Source: Pseudoalteromonas arabiensis (GTDB lineage Bacteria; Pseudomonadota; Gammaproteobacteria; Enterobacterales; Alteromonadaceae). Taken from it: 64,000 nucleotides of DNA. Position 1 is the stretch's first letter; each line of letters opens with the position of its first letter. Positions 26,967 through 36,319 of this stretch are shown here, one piece after another. The position numbers and the translations under genes are program-made. Below the pieces are notes generated by a model. It was given only the letters and a program-made list of their open reading frames with translations. It had not been told where the DNA came from and searched no databases. The stretch lies in assembly GCF_001550155.1 (NCBI RefSeq), contig NZ_LRUF01000026.1:204463-268462 (forward strand), given 5' to 3'.

Positions 26967-27956
26967 ATGCGCTTAACCAAACTGTTTTTACCGCTTTTTA
27001 TTACTTGTTTGCCTTACACTTTATCGGCAAGTGAGGAGTTCGCACCTGAGCTTCCTGAGGCTATACAAGAAATTTACCCCACAGTAATGAATAAGCAAAT
27101 TTGGGTTGCTGGCGGTATCTCTACTGAGCTGCCAGCATCAACGGGTAAAATGACGGAAAAAGTGCACTTTTGGTCACCTGATTATGCAACTTGGCAATCA
27201 GCTCCAAGCTTGCCTGAAGGACGCCACCACACCTATTTAATTGCAGTAGAAAACAAATTATTTGCCTTTGGTGGTTTTGTTAATACCCAAGGTCAGTGGA
27301 CCAATAGCCGTGATGTATTAATGCTAGGTAAGGGCGCCAAAGCATGGCAAAAGGTGGCGCGTTTACCTTTTGCGTTAAGTGAAACAGTAGGTGCAGTGCT
27401 TAATGGAAAGGTGCATTTAGTGGGTGGCCGCAGTCCAAGTAATGAACAAAATGGGCAGTGGCAACATAGTTTAGATAAAGCAGAACACCTTGTGTTCAAC
27501 CCAAATAACTATGAGTTTGCTAAAGCAGCACCGTTACCCTTTGCACGTAATAGTGCGGCAAGTGTGCAGGTGAATGGCCGCTGGTTTGTGCTTGGCGGCA
27601 GAACCGTTGGTGGCGAACCTTTAAAAGATGTACTTGAATACGTGCCAGAGCAAGATCAGTGGCTAACTCATCCGGCCCTGCCAAAAGGTAGGGCAGGGCA
27701 CGCTGCGGCAGCAATCGACAACATGATCTACATTTTTGGAGGGGAGCATAATCAAGCTGTCGATAGTGAAATCTTTAAATATGATGTACTTAAAAAGCAA
27801 TGGCATAAAGTGACCACGTGGTTAGCCCCTCGCCATGGATTGGGTGCTGTTACTTTAAATAATCAAATTTGGCTAATAGGCGGCGCAAAGGCAGTCGGAT
27901 TATCACAAACAACCAATGAACTAACATCTGCGCATGAGCTATTAAATAAGCACTAA
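26967..27956 (+). CDS. Periplasmic kelch-repeat beta-propeller protein
   Basis: A 329-residue protein with a signal peptide (MRLTKLFLPLFITCLPYTLSA, cleaved near SASEE). It shows five or six kelch repeats, each with a Gly-Gly pair (VAGGIST, FAFGGFVN, HLVGGRSP, FVLGGRTV, IFGGEHN, WLIGGAKA), giving a beta propeller. The ATG at 26967 has AAGGA seven bases upstream; a longer in-frame opening from 26835 runs through the promoter and is rejected. It resembles NanM and other kelch proteins, but no sialic acid genes are near. Divergence from a CobW GTPase around a Zur box suggests a zinc-starvation role, for example as a zinc-independent stand-in or a metal-related binding protein. Confidence 0.85.
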   Translation: MRLTKLFLPLFITCLPYTLSASEEFAPELPEAIQEIYPTVMNKQIWVAGGISTELPASTGKMTEKVHFWSPDYATWQSAPSLPEGRHHTYLIAVENKLFAFGGFVNTQGQWTNSRDVLMLGKGAKAWQKVARLPFALSETVGAVLNGKVHLVGGRSPSNEQNGQWQHSLDKAEHLVFNPNNYEFAKAAPLPFARNSAASVQVNGRWFVLGGRTVGGEPLKDVLEYVPEQDQWLTHPALPKGRAGHAAAAIDNMIYIFGGEHNQAVDSEIFKYDVLKKQWHKVTTWLAPRHGLGAVTLNNQIWLIGGAKAVGLSQTTNELTSAHELLNKH

Positions 27957-27971
27957 TACAAAAATGTAAGA

Positions 27972-28009
27972 TTCTGATTTGGTTTTAACACATTAAAACC
28001 AAATCAGAA
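27972..28009. repeat. Perfect 17-bp inverted repeat after kelch gene
   Basis: TTCTGATTTGGTTTTAA and its reverse complement are separated by CACA, forming a strong hairpin 16 bases after the kelch stop. It lacks a following T run, so it is probably a stability element or an atypical terminator. Confidence 0.65.
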
Positions 28010-28169
28010 AAGATTACAAACGTTATGTAACCTATTTACTTTATGTTGTAACGCTTTTTATTAACTTATTGTTTGTAAGGCTATTTTTTATTGGTCTCTT
28101 TTTTGCTCACTAGTTTTTCACGTGTATTACGCGATGTTATATAAACCAGTAAATAAGAAAGGGAAACTC

Positions 28170-30236
28170 ATGGCAGAGTCATTTAAATATTCAGGTCAAA
28201 AAGGGCATGGTGGCGAGCTTCACCAAACTGCGAACAATCAACATCCTACCATGACAACAGCACAAGGTTGTCCTGTTAGTGATAATCAAAACTCCTTAAC
28301 AGCAGGCAAGCGCGGCCCAACATTAATGGAAGATCACGTCTTTCGTGAAAAGATGTTTCATTTTGATCATGAACGTATTCCAGAGCGAGTTGTGCACGCA
28401 AGAGGCTATGGTGCACATGGTTACTTTGAAACATACGATACACTTGAGGATCTTACGTGCGCGGATATTTTTCAGCGCAAGGGAGAGAAAACACCTGTTT
28501 TCACACGTTTTTCGACTGTGGCAGGTAGCAAAGGTTCACCCGATTTAGCACGAGATGTGCGTGGATTTGCAGTAAAATTTTATACCAAAGAAGGTAATTG
28601 GGATTTAGTCGGCAATAATATCCCTGTTTTTTTTATTCAAGACGCAATGAAATTTCCAGATTTGATCCACAGCGCCAAAGCCGAGCCTGATCGTGGTTTT
28701 CCGCAAGCACAAACGGCGCATGATAACTTTTGGGATTTTATTAGTTTATCGCCTGAGTCTATGCACATGGTTATGTGGGCAATGTCAGACAGAGCCATTC
28801 CACGGTCATTACGTTTTATGGAAGGCTTTGGTGTGCATACATTTAAGTTTGTTAATGCAAAGGGTGAGCAGAAGTACGTTAAATTTCACTGGAAGCCAAA
28901 AGCAGGAATGCAGTCTGTGGTGTGGAATGAAGCATTGAAACTTAATGGTGCAGATCCTGATTTTCATCGTCGCGATATGTGGGAATCAATTCAAAATGGC
29001 GACTTTCCAGAATGGGAGCTCGGTGTACAAGTATTTGACCAAGCTTTTGCAGATGAGTTTGAATTTGATGTTTTTGATGCTACAAAACTTATACCTGAAG
29101 AACAGGTGCCAGTAAAAATTATTGGCCGCATGGTGCTCGATAGAGTTGTCGATAACTTTTTTGCAGAGACAGAGCAAGTTGCTTTTTGTACTCAAAACAT
29201 AGTGCCAGGCATTGATTTTACCCCTGATCCACTATTGCAAGGTCGTAACTTTTCCTACTTGGATACGCAAACTAAACGGTTAGGCGGGCCAAACTTTACT
29301 CATATTCCTGTTAATGCACCTAAATGCCCAATGCACCACTTTCATCAAGATGGTCATATGGCGATGCATAATCCTAAAGGGCGAGTAAATTACGAACCCA
29401 ACTCGTGGCAAGGTGATGAAAACAACCCTCGCGCATGCCCTGCACATGGTTTCAAAAGTACAGACGAAGACACACAAGGTGGCAAGCTGAGATACCGCTC
29501 AGAAACCTTTAGCGACCATTACAGTCAAGCAAGGCAGTTTTATTTAAGCCAAACTCAAGTAGAACAATCACATATTCAAGATGCGCTGGTTTTTGAGCTT
29601 TCAAAAGTTGAGCATTTAGCGATAAGGGAGCGTGTCGTGTCTCATTTACTTAATATTGATAGCGAATTAGCTAAATTAGTGGCCTCTGGTTTGGGCTTAC
29701 AAACAATGCCAGAACCTGCCGAAGCTGCACTCGAAACACGCCAAGACCTTCCAGTGTCTGATGCCCTGAGCATTCAAAAGAGTGCGCTAAATACATTCAA
29801 AGGCCGTAAGCTGGGTATTCTTGTGAGTGATGGCTTTGATGCTCAGCTATTTGATTCATTGCGTTGTGCGCTTAAAGAGCAAGGTGCAAATTTTGAAGTT
29901 ATTGCTGCTCAAGTGGGTGGCGCGAAAAGCTCGACTGGTGAGCATCTAAGTGCCGATCAAGTTATTAATGGTGGCCCTTCGGTTTTATATGATGCGGTGG
30001 CGCTACTGACAACAAAAGAAGGGGCCGAAAAACTGAGTCATATTCCTGAGGCAAAAGACTTTGTTTCAGATGCGTTTTCGCATAACAAATTTATTGGTTA
30101 TAGCAAGGATTCAGTTGAGCTGCTAAAAGCGGTTGGGCTTGCTGAAAACCAAGATGATGGCGTCATTGATTTAGGCACCTGTCAGGTAGATGAGTTTTTG
30201 AATAGATTAAAAAATCTTCGCTATTGGAAACGATAG
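28170..30236 (+). CDS. katE: Large-subunit catalase (HPII/KatE type)
   Basis: A 688-residue clade II haem catalase that disproportionates H2O2. It contains the active-site His region (ERVVHARGYGAHG), the catalytic Asn region (VGNNIPVFFIQD), the proximal haem-ligand Tyr in the NFSYLDTQTKRLGGPNF segment, and the C-terminal DJ-1/PfpI-like flavodoxin domain (GRKLGILVSDGFD...) that marks the large catalases. The start is set at the ATG at 28170, with AAAGGG seven bases upstream; the in-frame extension to 28122 has no ribosome site. It is cytoplasmic. A hairpin lies between it and the topoisomerase gene. Confidence 0.96.
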   Translation: MAESFKYSGQKGHGGELHQTANNQHPTMTTAQGCPVSDNQNSLTAGKRGPTLMEDHVFREKMFHFDHERIPERVVHARGYGAHGYFETYDTLEDLTCADIFQRKGEKTPVFTRFSTVAGSKGSPDLARDVRGFAVKFYTKEGNWDLVGNNIPVFFIQDAMKFPDLIHSAKAEPDRGFPQAQTAHDNFWDFISLSPESMHMVMWAMSDRAIPRSLRFMEGFGVHTFKFVNAKGEQKYVKFHWKPKAGMQSVVWNEALKLNGADPDFHRRDMWESIQNGDFPEWELGVQVFDQAFADEFEFDVFDATKLIPEEQVPVKIIGRMVLDRVVDNFFAETEQVAFCTQNIVPGIDFTPDPLLQGRNFSYLDTQTKRLGGPNFTHIPVNAPKCPMHHFHQDGHMAMHNPKGRVNYEPNSWQGDENNPRACPAHGFKSTDEDTQGGKLRYRSETFSDHYSQARQFYLSQTQVEQSHIQDALVFELSKVEHLAIRERVVSHLLNIDSELAKLVASGLGLQTMPEPAEAALETRQDLPVSDALSIQKSALNTFKGRKLGILVSDGFDAQLFDSLRCALKEQGANFEVIAAQVGGAKSSTGEHLSADQVINGGPSVLYDAVALLTTKEGAEKLSHIPEAKDFVSDAFSHNKFIGYSKDSVELLKAVGLAENQDDGVIDLGTCQVDEFLNRLKNLRYWKR

Positions 30237-30248
30237 AAGCACACCTCA

Positions 30249-30267
30249 AGGCGGGCTTAGCTCGCCT
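30249..30267 (+). other. Stem-loop between katE and topoisomerase IB genes
   Basis: An eight-pair stem (AGGCGGGC / GCTCGCCT, with one wobble pair) and a TTA loop begins 13 bases after katE. No T run follows, so read-through into the topoisomerase gene is likely. Confidence 0.55.
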
Positions 30268-30304
30268 CGAAAGGCTGTATTACTTAAGGTAGTGAGGAAA
30301 TGTA

Positions 30305-31282
30305 ATGAAACTGATTTATGTTGATGATAATTTGCCAGGAATTACTCGAAAACGACATTCAAAATGCTGGCTTTACTACGACCCCGCTGGCAAACGAATT
30401 ACAGCAAAAAAAGAAATTAAGCGTTTAAATGCGCTGGCATTCCCCCCTGCATACAAAGATGTTTGGCTTTGTCCTGAAGAAAATGGGCATATTTTAGCAA
30501 CAGGGTATGATACAAAAGGCAGAAAACAATATCTTTATCATCCAGATTTTAGAGAGCAGCAGGAGCTAAAAAAGTTCGAGGCCTGTGAGCTTTTTGGCAC
30601 CAAACTTCCTTTATTGCGAGCTAAATTATCTGAATACTTACAAGGTAATGAGCTGGATTATCAACGAACATTAGCTGCGGTTGTCCGGTTAATGGACTTA
30701 GGTTCATTACGTGTAGGCTCTAAACGAAACGCGAAAAAAAATAACAGTTTTGGTGCAACAACGTTACGTAATCGCCACGCCAAATTAACGGGTAAAAATA
30801 TTCGCTTAGAATATAAAGCTAAATCTGGCAAAGTGAGAGAGGTTAATCTTACAGATCGTGTTTTAAGCAGCATTATTAAAGAGTTGCAAGATTTACCAGG
30901 GCAAAATCTATTTCAATATAAAGAGGGTGGTGAATGTATTCCCGTGACCTCCCGTGAGGTTAATCAGTTTATTCAGCAAGTGATGGGAGAGGAGTTTAGC
31001 GCTAAACACTTTAGAACGTGGCGCGCTAGTGTTTTAGCATTCGAAGCTTTTTATAATGCTAAGAAAAAGCTCCCTTTGTGCGATATGCTAGAAACGGTAT
31101 CGAGCCATTTGGGTAACACACCAACGATAGCCCGTAATTCTTATGTTCATTCTGCGCTGATTGATTTATGTAAAGAAAGTGAAGCCACACAGGTACGTAC
31201 AAGACAACAACTTAAGTTACCGCGTAAAACAAAATACTTGAGCCGATATGAACGTGGCTTACTACTTTTTTTAGCACAGTAA
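30305..31282 (+). CDS. DNA topoisomerase IB
   Basis: A 325-residue eukaryotic/poxvirus-like type IB topoisomerase that relaxes supercoils by a 3'-phosphotyrosine. It has the N-terminal DNA-binding region (RIRR-like GITRKRHSKCWLYYDPAGKRI), the catalytic core with the Arg region LMDLGSLRVGSKR, FGATTLRNRH, KHFRTWRAS and the C-terminal tyrosine in ARNSYVHSALID. Bacterial homologues of this kind are about 300-350 residues. It follows katE by 68 bases and is possibly co-transcribed. The start is an ATG with a weak AGTGAGG upstream. Confidence 0.9.
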   Translation: MKLIYVDDNLPGITRKRHSKCWLYYDPAGKRITAKKEIKRLNALAFPPAYKDVWLCPEENGHILATGYDTKGRKQYLYHPDFREQQELKKFEACELFGTKLPLLRAKLSEYLQGNELDYQRTLAAVVRLMDLGSLRVGSKRNAKKNNSFGATTLRNRHAKLTGKNIRLEYKAKSGKVREVNLTDRVLSSIIKELQDLPGQNLFQYKEGGECIPVTSREVNQFIQQVMGEEFSAKHFRTWRASVLAFEAFYNAKKKLPLCDMLETVSSHLGNTPTIARNSYVHSALIDLCKESEATQVRTRQQLKLPRKTKYLSRYERGLLLFLAQ

Positions 31283-31421
31283 CAGCTGTCTAATTGATGA
31301 CGATTAGATCAACCACTCGATTTACATTTATGCTCACTGTCTGATAAAAATGATGTTATATTTGTGTTCTTGGCTAAAAGTAATAAAATAATACAAATTA
31401 AATTTACGACCAGGTTTAAAC

Positions 31422-32423
31422 ATGACATTACAAACAAACAGCCCGTTAGTCGAACAGCGGGCCGACCCGTTTGTGCATAAGCACAGCGATGGTTTTTATT
31501 ATTTTACAGGTTCTGTACCAACGTATGATCGCATTGAACTGCGTAAATCTGCGACATTAGAAGGCTTAAAAGACGCTGAGACCTTTGATATTTGGTTTAA
31601 GCATGACAATGGCCCAATGAGTCGCCATATTTGGGCACCTGAAATTCATTATCTGGATGGTAAATGGTACATCTACTTTGCAGCCAGCCAAGAAGACGAT
31701 ATATGGGCATTACGCCCGTATGTATTGGAATGTAAAGGCCAAGATCCATTAAATGATGAATGGGTTGAGCTGGGTATGATGCAAGCGGCTGAGGGTGATG
31801 AAAAGTCGTTCACAGACTTCTCACTGGATGCGACGATTTTTGAGAACAATGGCAAACGTTATTTCTGTTGGGCAGAGAAAACCGGCGGCCAATTTGCTGC
31901 ATCAAACCTGTATTTAGCTGAGATGGAATCACCAATTAAGTTAAAAACAGCACAATTTATGCTAACTACGCCTGATTACGATTGGGAGCGTGTGGACTTT
32001 TGGGTAAACGAAGGCCCTGCGGTACTTAAAAATAACGGCAAAATCTTTATCGCTTTTTCTGCCAGCGCAACAGGTGCATGTTACTGCATGGGCTATATGG
32101 AAGCAGATGAAAACAGCGATTTACTTGATCGAAATTCGTGGACTAAAACACGCATGCCAGTGCTTGAAACAAGTGTTGAAAAGAAAATTTTCGGCCCTGG
32201 TCATAACTGTTTTACCGTTGCTGAAGATGGCGAAACACCATTATGTATTTACCATGCCCGTGACTATGAGCATGCCGTCGGTGAGCCAAGTGTGGTGCCA
32301 AAAACGGATACACGTCCACTTGAGGAAATTGTAAAAGATCCGCTTTACGATCCAAACCGACATGCCCGCATAATGGAAGTAAAATATGACGAAAATGGCC
32401 GACCATTATTCGAATTGTATTAA
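31422..32423 (+). CDS. GH43-family glycosidase
   Basis: A 333-residue enzyme with no signal peptide, thus cytoplasmic. The five-bladed propeller signatures of GH43 are present: Asp15 in RADPF (base), MSRHIWAPEIHY, the second Asp region (FSLDATIFE) and the Glu in WVNEGPAVL (acid). Such enzymes act as alpha-L-arabinofuranosidase, beta-xylosidase or on arabinan oligomers. It is followed after a terminator by a pectate lyase, so a pectin/arabinan side-chain role is plausible, though no transporter is linked. Exact subfamily and linkage are uncertain. Confidence 0.9.
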   Translation: MTLQTNSPLVEQRADPFVHKHSDGFYYFTGSVPTYDRIELRKSATLEGLKDAETFDIWFKHDNGPMSRHIWAPEIHYLDGKWYIYFAASQEDDIWALRPYVLECKGQDPLNDEWVELGMMQAAEGDEKSFTDFSLDATIFENNGKRYFCWAEKTGGQFAASNLYLAEMESPIKLKTAQFMLTTPDYDWERVDFWVNEGPAVLKNNGKIFIAFSASATGACYCMGYMEADENSDLLDRNSWTKTRMPVLETSVEKKIFGPGHNCFTVAEDGETPLCIYHARDYEHAVGEPSVVPKTDTRPLEEIVKDPLYDPNRHARIMEVKYDENGRPLFELY

Positions 32424-32444
32424 TTAATGTTAGCTTCAATTCAG

Positions 32445-32466
32445 GCCACCTCTAGGTGGCTTTTTT
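32445..32466 (+). terminator. Rho-independent terminator after GH43 gene
   Basis: GCCACC-TCTA-GGTGGC followed by six T residues, 22 bases after the GH43 stop. It separates GH43 from the pectate lyase transcript. Confidence 0.92.
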
Positions 32467-32601
32467 ATTTCTGTATCCTGTTTTGTTTTCTTAAAGTTAA
32501 ATTTATTTACATAAAATAAACAAAACACTTTATTTTGGGAACGAATGGTTTAGACTTGATTTCTTAAGTATTTTTATATTACAAATTTGAGAGGGATAGT
32601 T

Positions 32602-34188
32602 TTGAAAACAATAAACGTCATTAAACAAATTGGCTTGGCTAGTCTATTTCTGAGCTGTTTACCAGTACAAGCGGAAAATTGCACTGCAATGCCTGAATCA
32701 GGTCAGTTGTATTCTGTTATTAACCTTGGGTCTGGCTTAGCGTTAGATATCAATACAAGTGATACAAGTGCAGCACCTAATGTCATAACTTATGACTATT
32801 GGGGAGGAAATAATCAAAAGTTTCAGTTTATTAAAGAAAGCGATGGATATTGGATTATCCGATCTAAGTACAATAATAAGGTGTTAGATGTACTTGATTC
32901 ATCGCAGTCAAATGGTGCTAATATTATCGTTTATGATGATTGGCAAGGAGCCAATCAACGTTGGCAACTTAAAGCATCGTCATCAGGTGGTTTTAATATA
33001 ACGAATAAGTTAACCAATAAATCATTGACTGTTGCAGGCTCAAACAATGCGGCTAATGTGTATCAAAATGATGACGCAGGTATAAGCTCTCAAAGGTGGT
33101 TTATAAACCCTGTCGATACAACGTGTGGTAGTGACGGAGGCACTCAGCCAACACCAAGTGATTTAGTTGGTTTTGCTGCACAACCAGGTCAAGATGGCCT
33201 AACGACAACAATCGGTGGCGGTAATGCAACACCTGTTAGGGTTACAAGCTGCAGTGCTTTAAGTGACGCTTTAAGCTCGCCTTCTGCTAAAGTGATCCAC
33301 ATACCTGATAATACGACGATTAACTGTCTCACTAACAATAGAACGGTGCAAGCATGTCCTTTAGATTGTGGCCAATGGAATGATTACGGTAAAACATGGT
33401 ACCGAGTGCCTGTAGGGAATCAAAGCTGTAGTGAGCTGGGCAGCTCTTCCAATTCACCAGTTAATGTAACACGTAATGAGCGCCGTATTATTGTAAAGTC
33501 CAACAAAACGTTACTAGGCTTAGGTAAAAACTCAAAAATTGTTGGTGCTAGCTTAGTTATTAGCAAGCAACGTAATATTATTATTAAAAATGTCATGCTG
33601 GAAAATATTAACCCTGCACTCGTCGAAGCGGGCGATGGCATTTCAATTGATGATAGTAGCCATATTTGGGTCGATCATATGGCCTTTAATAAGATAAGTG
33701 ACGGTTATATCGATATTGATAATAGTCAGAATGTGACCCTCAGTTGGAATCGTTTCTATGGTTATAACACCCAAGTTTGCGCTAATCAGCATTGGTACAC
33801 GCATTTATTCAGAAACTCGCAAGTAACAGCACATCATAACTTTTGGGATACTGCAGCAGGGCGTAATCCAAAAATAGATGGTTACAACTCACGGGTTCAT
33901 ATGTTTAATAATTACTGGAAAAACATTACTTATTTTGCAATTAGTGCCAGTGATGGTGCAGAAGTATTAGTCGAGAATAACTATTTTGAAAACTCAGCAA
34001 AGCCACATTGGAATCAAGGCTCGGGTTACTTCAGTGCATCAGGAAACATTTACACAGGGCGCTCAGCGACAGATCAATACCGTGATAATGGCGCAACAGT
34101 GTTTAGTGATGTGCAGCTTTACCCATATAGATTAGAGAGTGCAAATACTTTGGGGGGCCAAGTAGATGGAGGAACGGGCCCGCAATAG
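32602..34188 (+). CDS. Secreted pectate lyase (PL1) with N-terminal ricin-type lectin domain
   Basis: A 528-residue secreted enzyme. The best start is a TTG at 32602 (MKTINVIKQIGLASLFLSCLPVQA), preceded by GAGAGGGA about six bases upstream; no ATG fits. After the signal peptide comes a ricin-type beta-trefoil (CBM13-like, residues about 30-175) with QxW repeats (NNQKFQF, ANQRWQL, SSQRWFI). A linker (DGGTQPTPS) leads to a PL1 parallel beta helix with the pattern WVDHMAFNKISDGYIDI, TAHHNFWDTAAGRNPKI and NNYWKN. It cleaves pectate by beta elimination with calcium. A hairpin terminator follows at 34204. It forms a pectin-related pair with the upstream GH43. Confidence 0.9.
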   Translation: MKTINVIKQIGLASLFLSCLPVQAENCTAMPESGQLYSVINLGSGLALDINTSDTSAAPNVITYDYWGGNNQKFQFIKESDGYWIIRSKYNNKVLDVLDSSQSNGANIIVYDDWQGANQRWQLKASSSGGFNITNKLTNKSLTVAGSNNAANVYQNDDAGISSQRWFINPVDTTCGSDGGTQPTPSDLVGFAAQPGQDGLTTTIGGGNATPVRVTSCSALSDALSSPSAKVIHIPDNTTINCLTNNRTVQACPLDCGQWNDYGKTWYRVPVGNQSCSELGSSSNSPVNVTRNERRIIVKSNKTLLGLGKNSKIVGASLVISKQRNIIIKNVMLENINPALVEAGDGISIDDSSHIWVDHMAFNKISDGYIDIDNSQNVTLSWNRFYGYNTQVCANQHWYTHLFRNSQVTAHHNFWDTAAGRNPKIDGYNSRVHMFNNYWKNITYFAISASDGAEVLVENNYFENSAKPHWNQGSGYFSASGNIYTGRSATDQYRDNGATVFSDVQLYPYRLESANTLGGQVDGGTGPQ

Positions 34189-34203
34189 GTTGTAGGTTTT
34201 ATT

Positions 34204-34234
34204 GCTCAGCGAATGCATTAAACACTCGCTGAGC
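34204..34234. terminator. Bidirectional hairpin between convergent genes
   Basis: Stem GCTCAGCGA / TCGCTGAGC with a 13-base loop lies between the pectate lyase stop (34188) and the C15-like stop (34242). No long T run, so moderate support. Confidence 0.65.
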
Positions 34235-34241
34235 TAGCTAA

Positions 34242-35390
34242 CTAGAGTGCTACAAGGCTGTGTTCGAGCATAGCTTTGATTTGTTTAACGATTTTTGCTT
34301 CTGTCTCTGGCTCAAATTGCGCAATACGAGGGGTATGAATATGCCCTGTTGGAATATCTGAGTTAAGTTCATCACGCAGGCGAATACTACGGTACGAAAT
34401 TTCGTTTGATAAGTAACCACCGCCACCACCTTTTACTGCGATGGCACCTTCAAGTTCTTTGAGTGATATTGGCTCAAAAGCCTTTTCAAGTGTAACGACC
34501 TTGTGATTATCGTTAATTGGGAAGGGGCCTTTCGCTTTTTGCATTTGCTCTACGGGTAGGCTAAACGTCACAAACTCATTACCTGGTAAGGGACGGTTAT
34601 GCAAGCTTGATATTTTTGGGTTAGTTTCTGTTCCACCATAAACAATATTGGCGTTATCGGGTGCCGTTACGCTGCGACGTTTACCAGGGAAGCGTTCTAA
34701 GTCAAAGTCTTTACTACCCATACTGATGGTAGCAATCATATCTACGTTGTTTAGTGCATAATACGGTGCAAGTAATGATTCAATAATACCTTGATCAAAG
34801 TCTTCATAGCGCACAGGCACCATCACTGTGTTGATCTCCGCAGTAATACCCTGATAGCTAATTACTTGCCCGTCGAGTAATAATGCGGCCACGCCAGATG
34901 GATTACTTTGGTTGATATTTCTATCAAGTAAAAAAGGATCAAAGCCGGTAATTAATATACGTTTGTCGGTTTTTTTACTGAAGTCAAGGTCGGTACGACC
35001 ACGGCTACCATTTTCTAGCATGGTTAACAGCGCAGCTTGCTCGCTGTCAGTGATTGCAAACTGGGGCTTGCTGGTACGAATAACTTTACTTGAAAGTAAG
35101 CGTGCCCAATAAAGTTCACGGTCGTCGTAGCTGTTGGTTTTTTTGATCCGTGCTTTTGCATCACGCCATAATTGTTTTGAGTAGTCATCAATAAGATCAC
35201 TTGCTTGCTGGTAGCTTGTGGTTGCTTGCCAAGCATTTTTAAAATGACTTATGTCATCACTGTAAGCGTTTAAGACCTTTGGCATTGCCTTTGTCGCTTT
35301 TTCAATACGCAGTTCTTCAACGGTTAAATTGGCTGCAAATGCCGTAAATGAGAAAGCGATTAAGCTGGTGGCAAGTAAAACTTTTTTCAT
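34242..35390 (-). CDS. Exported pyroglutamyl-peptidase (C15)-like protein with Ser in place of the nucleophile Cys
   Basis: A 382-residue protein with a signal peptide (MKKVLLATSLIAFSFTAFA); cytoplasmic C15 enzymes are about 215 residues. The first 140 residues are a helical domain I do not recognise. From about residue 143 it matches C15: ILITGFDPF, NPSG, DLERFPG (Glu232, equivalent to the catalytic Glu) and GHIHTP (His352). The nucleophile segment, normally AGTxxCN, reads GGYLSN, placing Ser328 where Cys is expected. The ATG at 35390 has AGGA upstream. It could be a serine-based hydrolase or an inactive binding protein. The alignment is by eye. Confidence 0.85.
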   Translation of the reverse strand: MKKVLLATSLIAFSFTAFAANLTVEELRIEKATKAMPKVLNAYSDDISHFKNAWQATTSYQQASDLIDDYSKQLWRDAKARIKKTNSYDDRELYWARLLSSKVIRTSKPQFAITDSEQAALLTMLENGSRGRTDLDFSKKTDKRILITGFDPFLLDRNINQSNPSGVAALLLDGQVISYQGITAEINTVMVPVRYEDFDQGIIESLLAPYYALNNVDMIATISMGSKDFDLERFPGKRRSVTAPDNANIVYGGTETNPKISSLHNRPLPGNEFVTFSLPVEQMQKAKGPFPINDNHKVVTLEKAFEPISLKELEGAIAVKGGGGGYLSNEISYRSIRLRDELNSDIPTGHIHTPRIAQFEPETEAKIVKQIKAMLEHSLVAL

Positions 35391-35554
35391 GATTATCCTA
35401 TTTTGTAACAGCAAGTTTTTAGGCTTTTGTTAACTATCCTATGGATAAAAGCTGATCGCAAATAAAATCGCCCGTTGGCAAGTAAGTTCATGCTATTTAA
35501 GTGAGTTTGATAATCGATATAGAACTTTTATTTGATGAATTTAATATACCGATT

Positions 35555-36319
35555 TCAACGCATAATGAGTTTGGTTTTTTTAGTATGCGTGTTATTCAAT
35601 AGTTTCCGGTATCTTGCTGGTGTAATATGCATTATCGCTTTGAATTCTTTAATGAAATGCGGCTGGTCAGTAAAGCCACACTGTTGAGCAATATCTGCAA
35701 AGCCCATCGTCGGGTTATCTTTTATTGTTTGTTTGGCCATTTTTACGCGGTAAATTCGTTCAAAATACTTAGGTGTAACGCCACACTGGCTTTTTATTTG
35801 CCGTTCAAGCTGCCTCTTACTTAATGGAGCCAGTTGATAAGCGGTTTGCAGTGGCGTTAACTCAATCAGTTTACTAATTAATTGCTTTGCATATGTGTGA
35901 CCAATACTAGGTTGGTAGTTGTAATGCGTGCTTATGAGCGCCTCAAAAGCCTGCAGATTGGCGTTTTTTTGAAGGCCTTTGGCAATAGCCATTAATGATT
36001 GCTCACAAATAAGTGGGTGGTTGTGGTGTTTGAACTCAGCTAAAACAGTTGGGTTAAAGCGAATACCACAAAATTGTGCATTTTCTGAAAATGTGATCTT
36101 TGCTGCGTGAGTAGATGTTTCTTGAAATGCATAAGGTGGAGAAAGCGCTTTATCATCAAGTAAAAGCGCCCCTGCAAGAGGAAAAATAACCCCAGTCGCA
36201 CCATCGCAAGCAAGCCATTGCTCACCGTGTGAATGCGCCGTCGCATACCAGATAGCTTGAATATAATTAGCGATGTCACCCTTAGGTGTTTTTAGTTCTA
36301 AAGTTAAATGGTTACTCAT
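35555..36319 (-). CDS. AraC-family transcriptional regulator
   Basis: A 254-residue regulator. The C-terminal half carries two helix-turn-helix motifs (LSKRQLERQIKSQCGVTPKYFERIYRV and GFADIAQQCGFTDQPHFIKEFKAIMHITPARYRK). The N-terminal half is of the DUF6597/COG2207 type. Its ATG (36319) overlaps the end of the CMD-domain gene by 8 bases, so it is translated with it. It most likely controls that gene and its own operon. Confidence 0.92.
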   Translation of the reverse strand: MSNHLTLELKTPKGDIANYIQAIWYATAHSHGEQWLACDGATGVIFPLAGALLLDDKALSPPYAFQETSTHAAKITFSENAQFCGIRFNPTVLAEFKHHNHPLICEQSLMAIAKGLQKNANLQAFEALISTHYNYQPSIGHTYAKQLISKLIELTPLQTAYQLAPLSKRQLERQIKSQCGVTPKYFERIYRVKMAKQTIKDNPTMGFADIAQQCGFTDQPHFIKEFKAIMHITPARYRKLLNNTHTKKTKLIMR

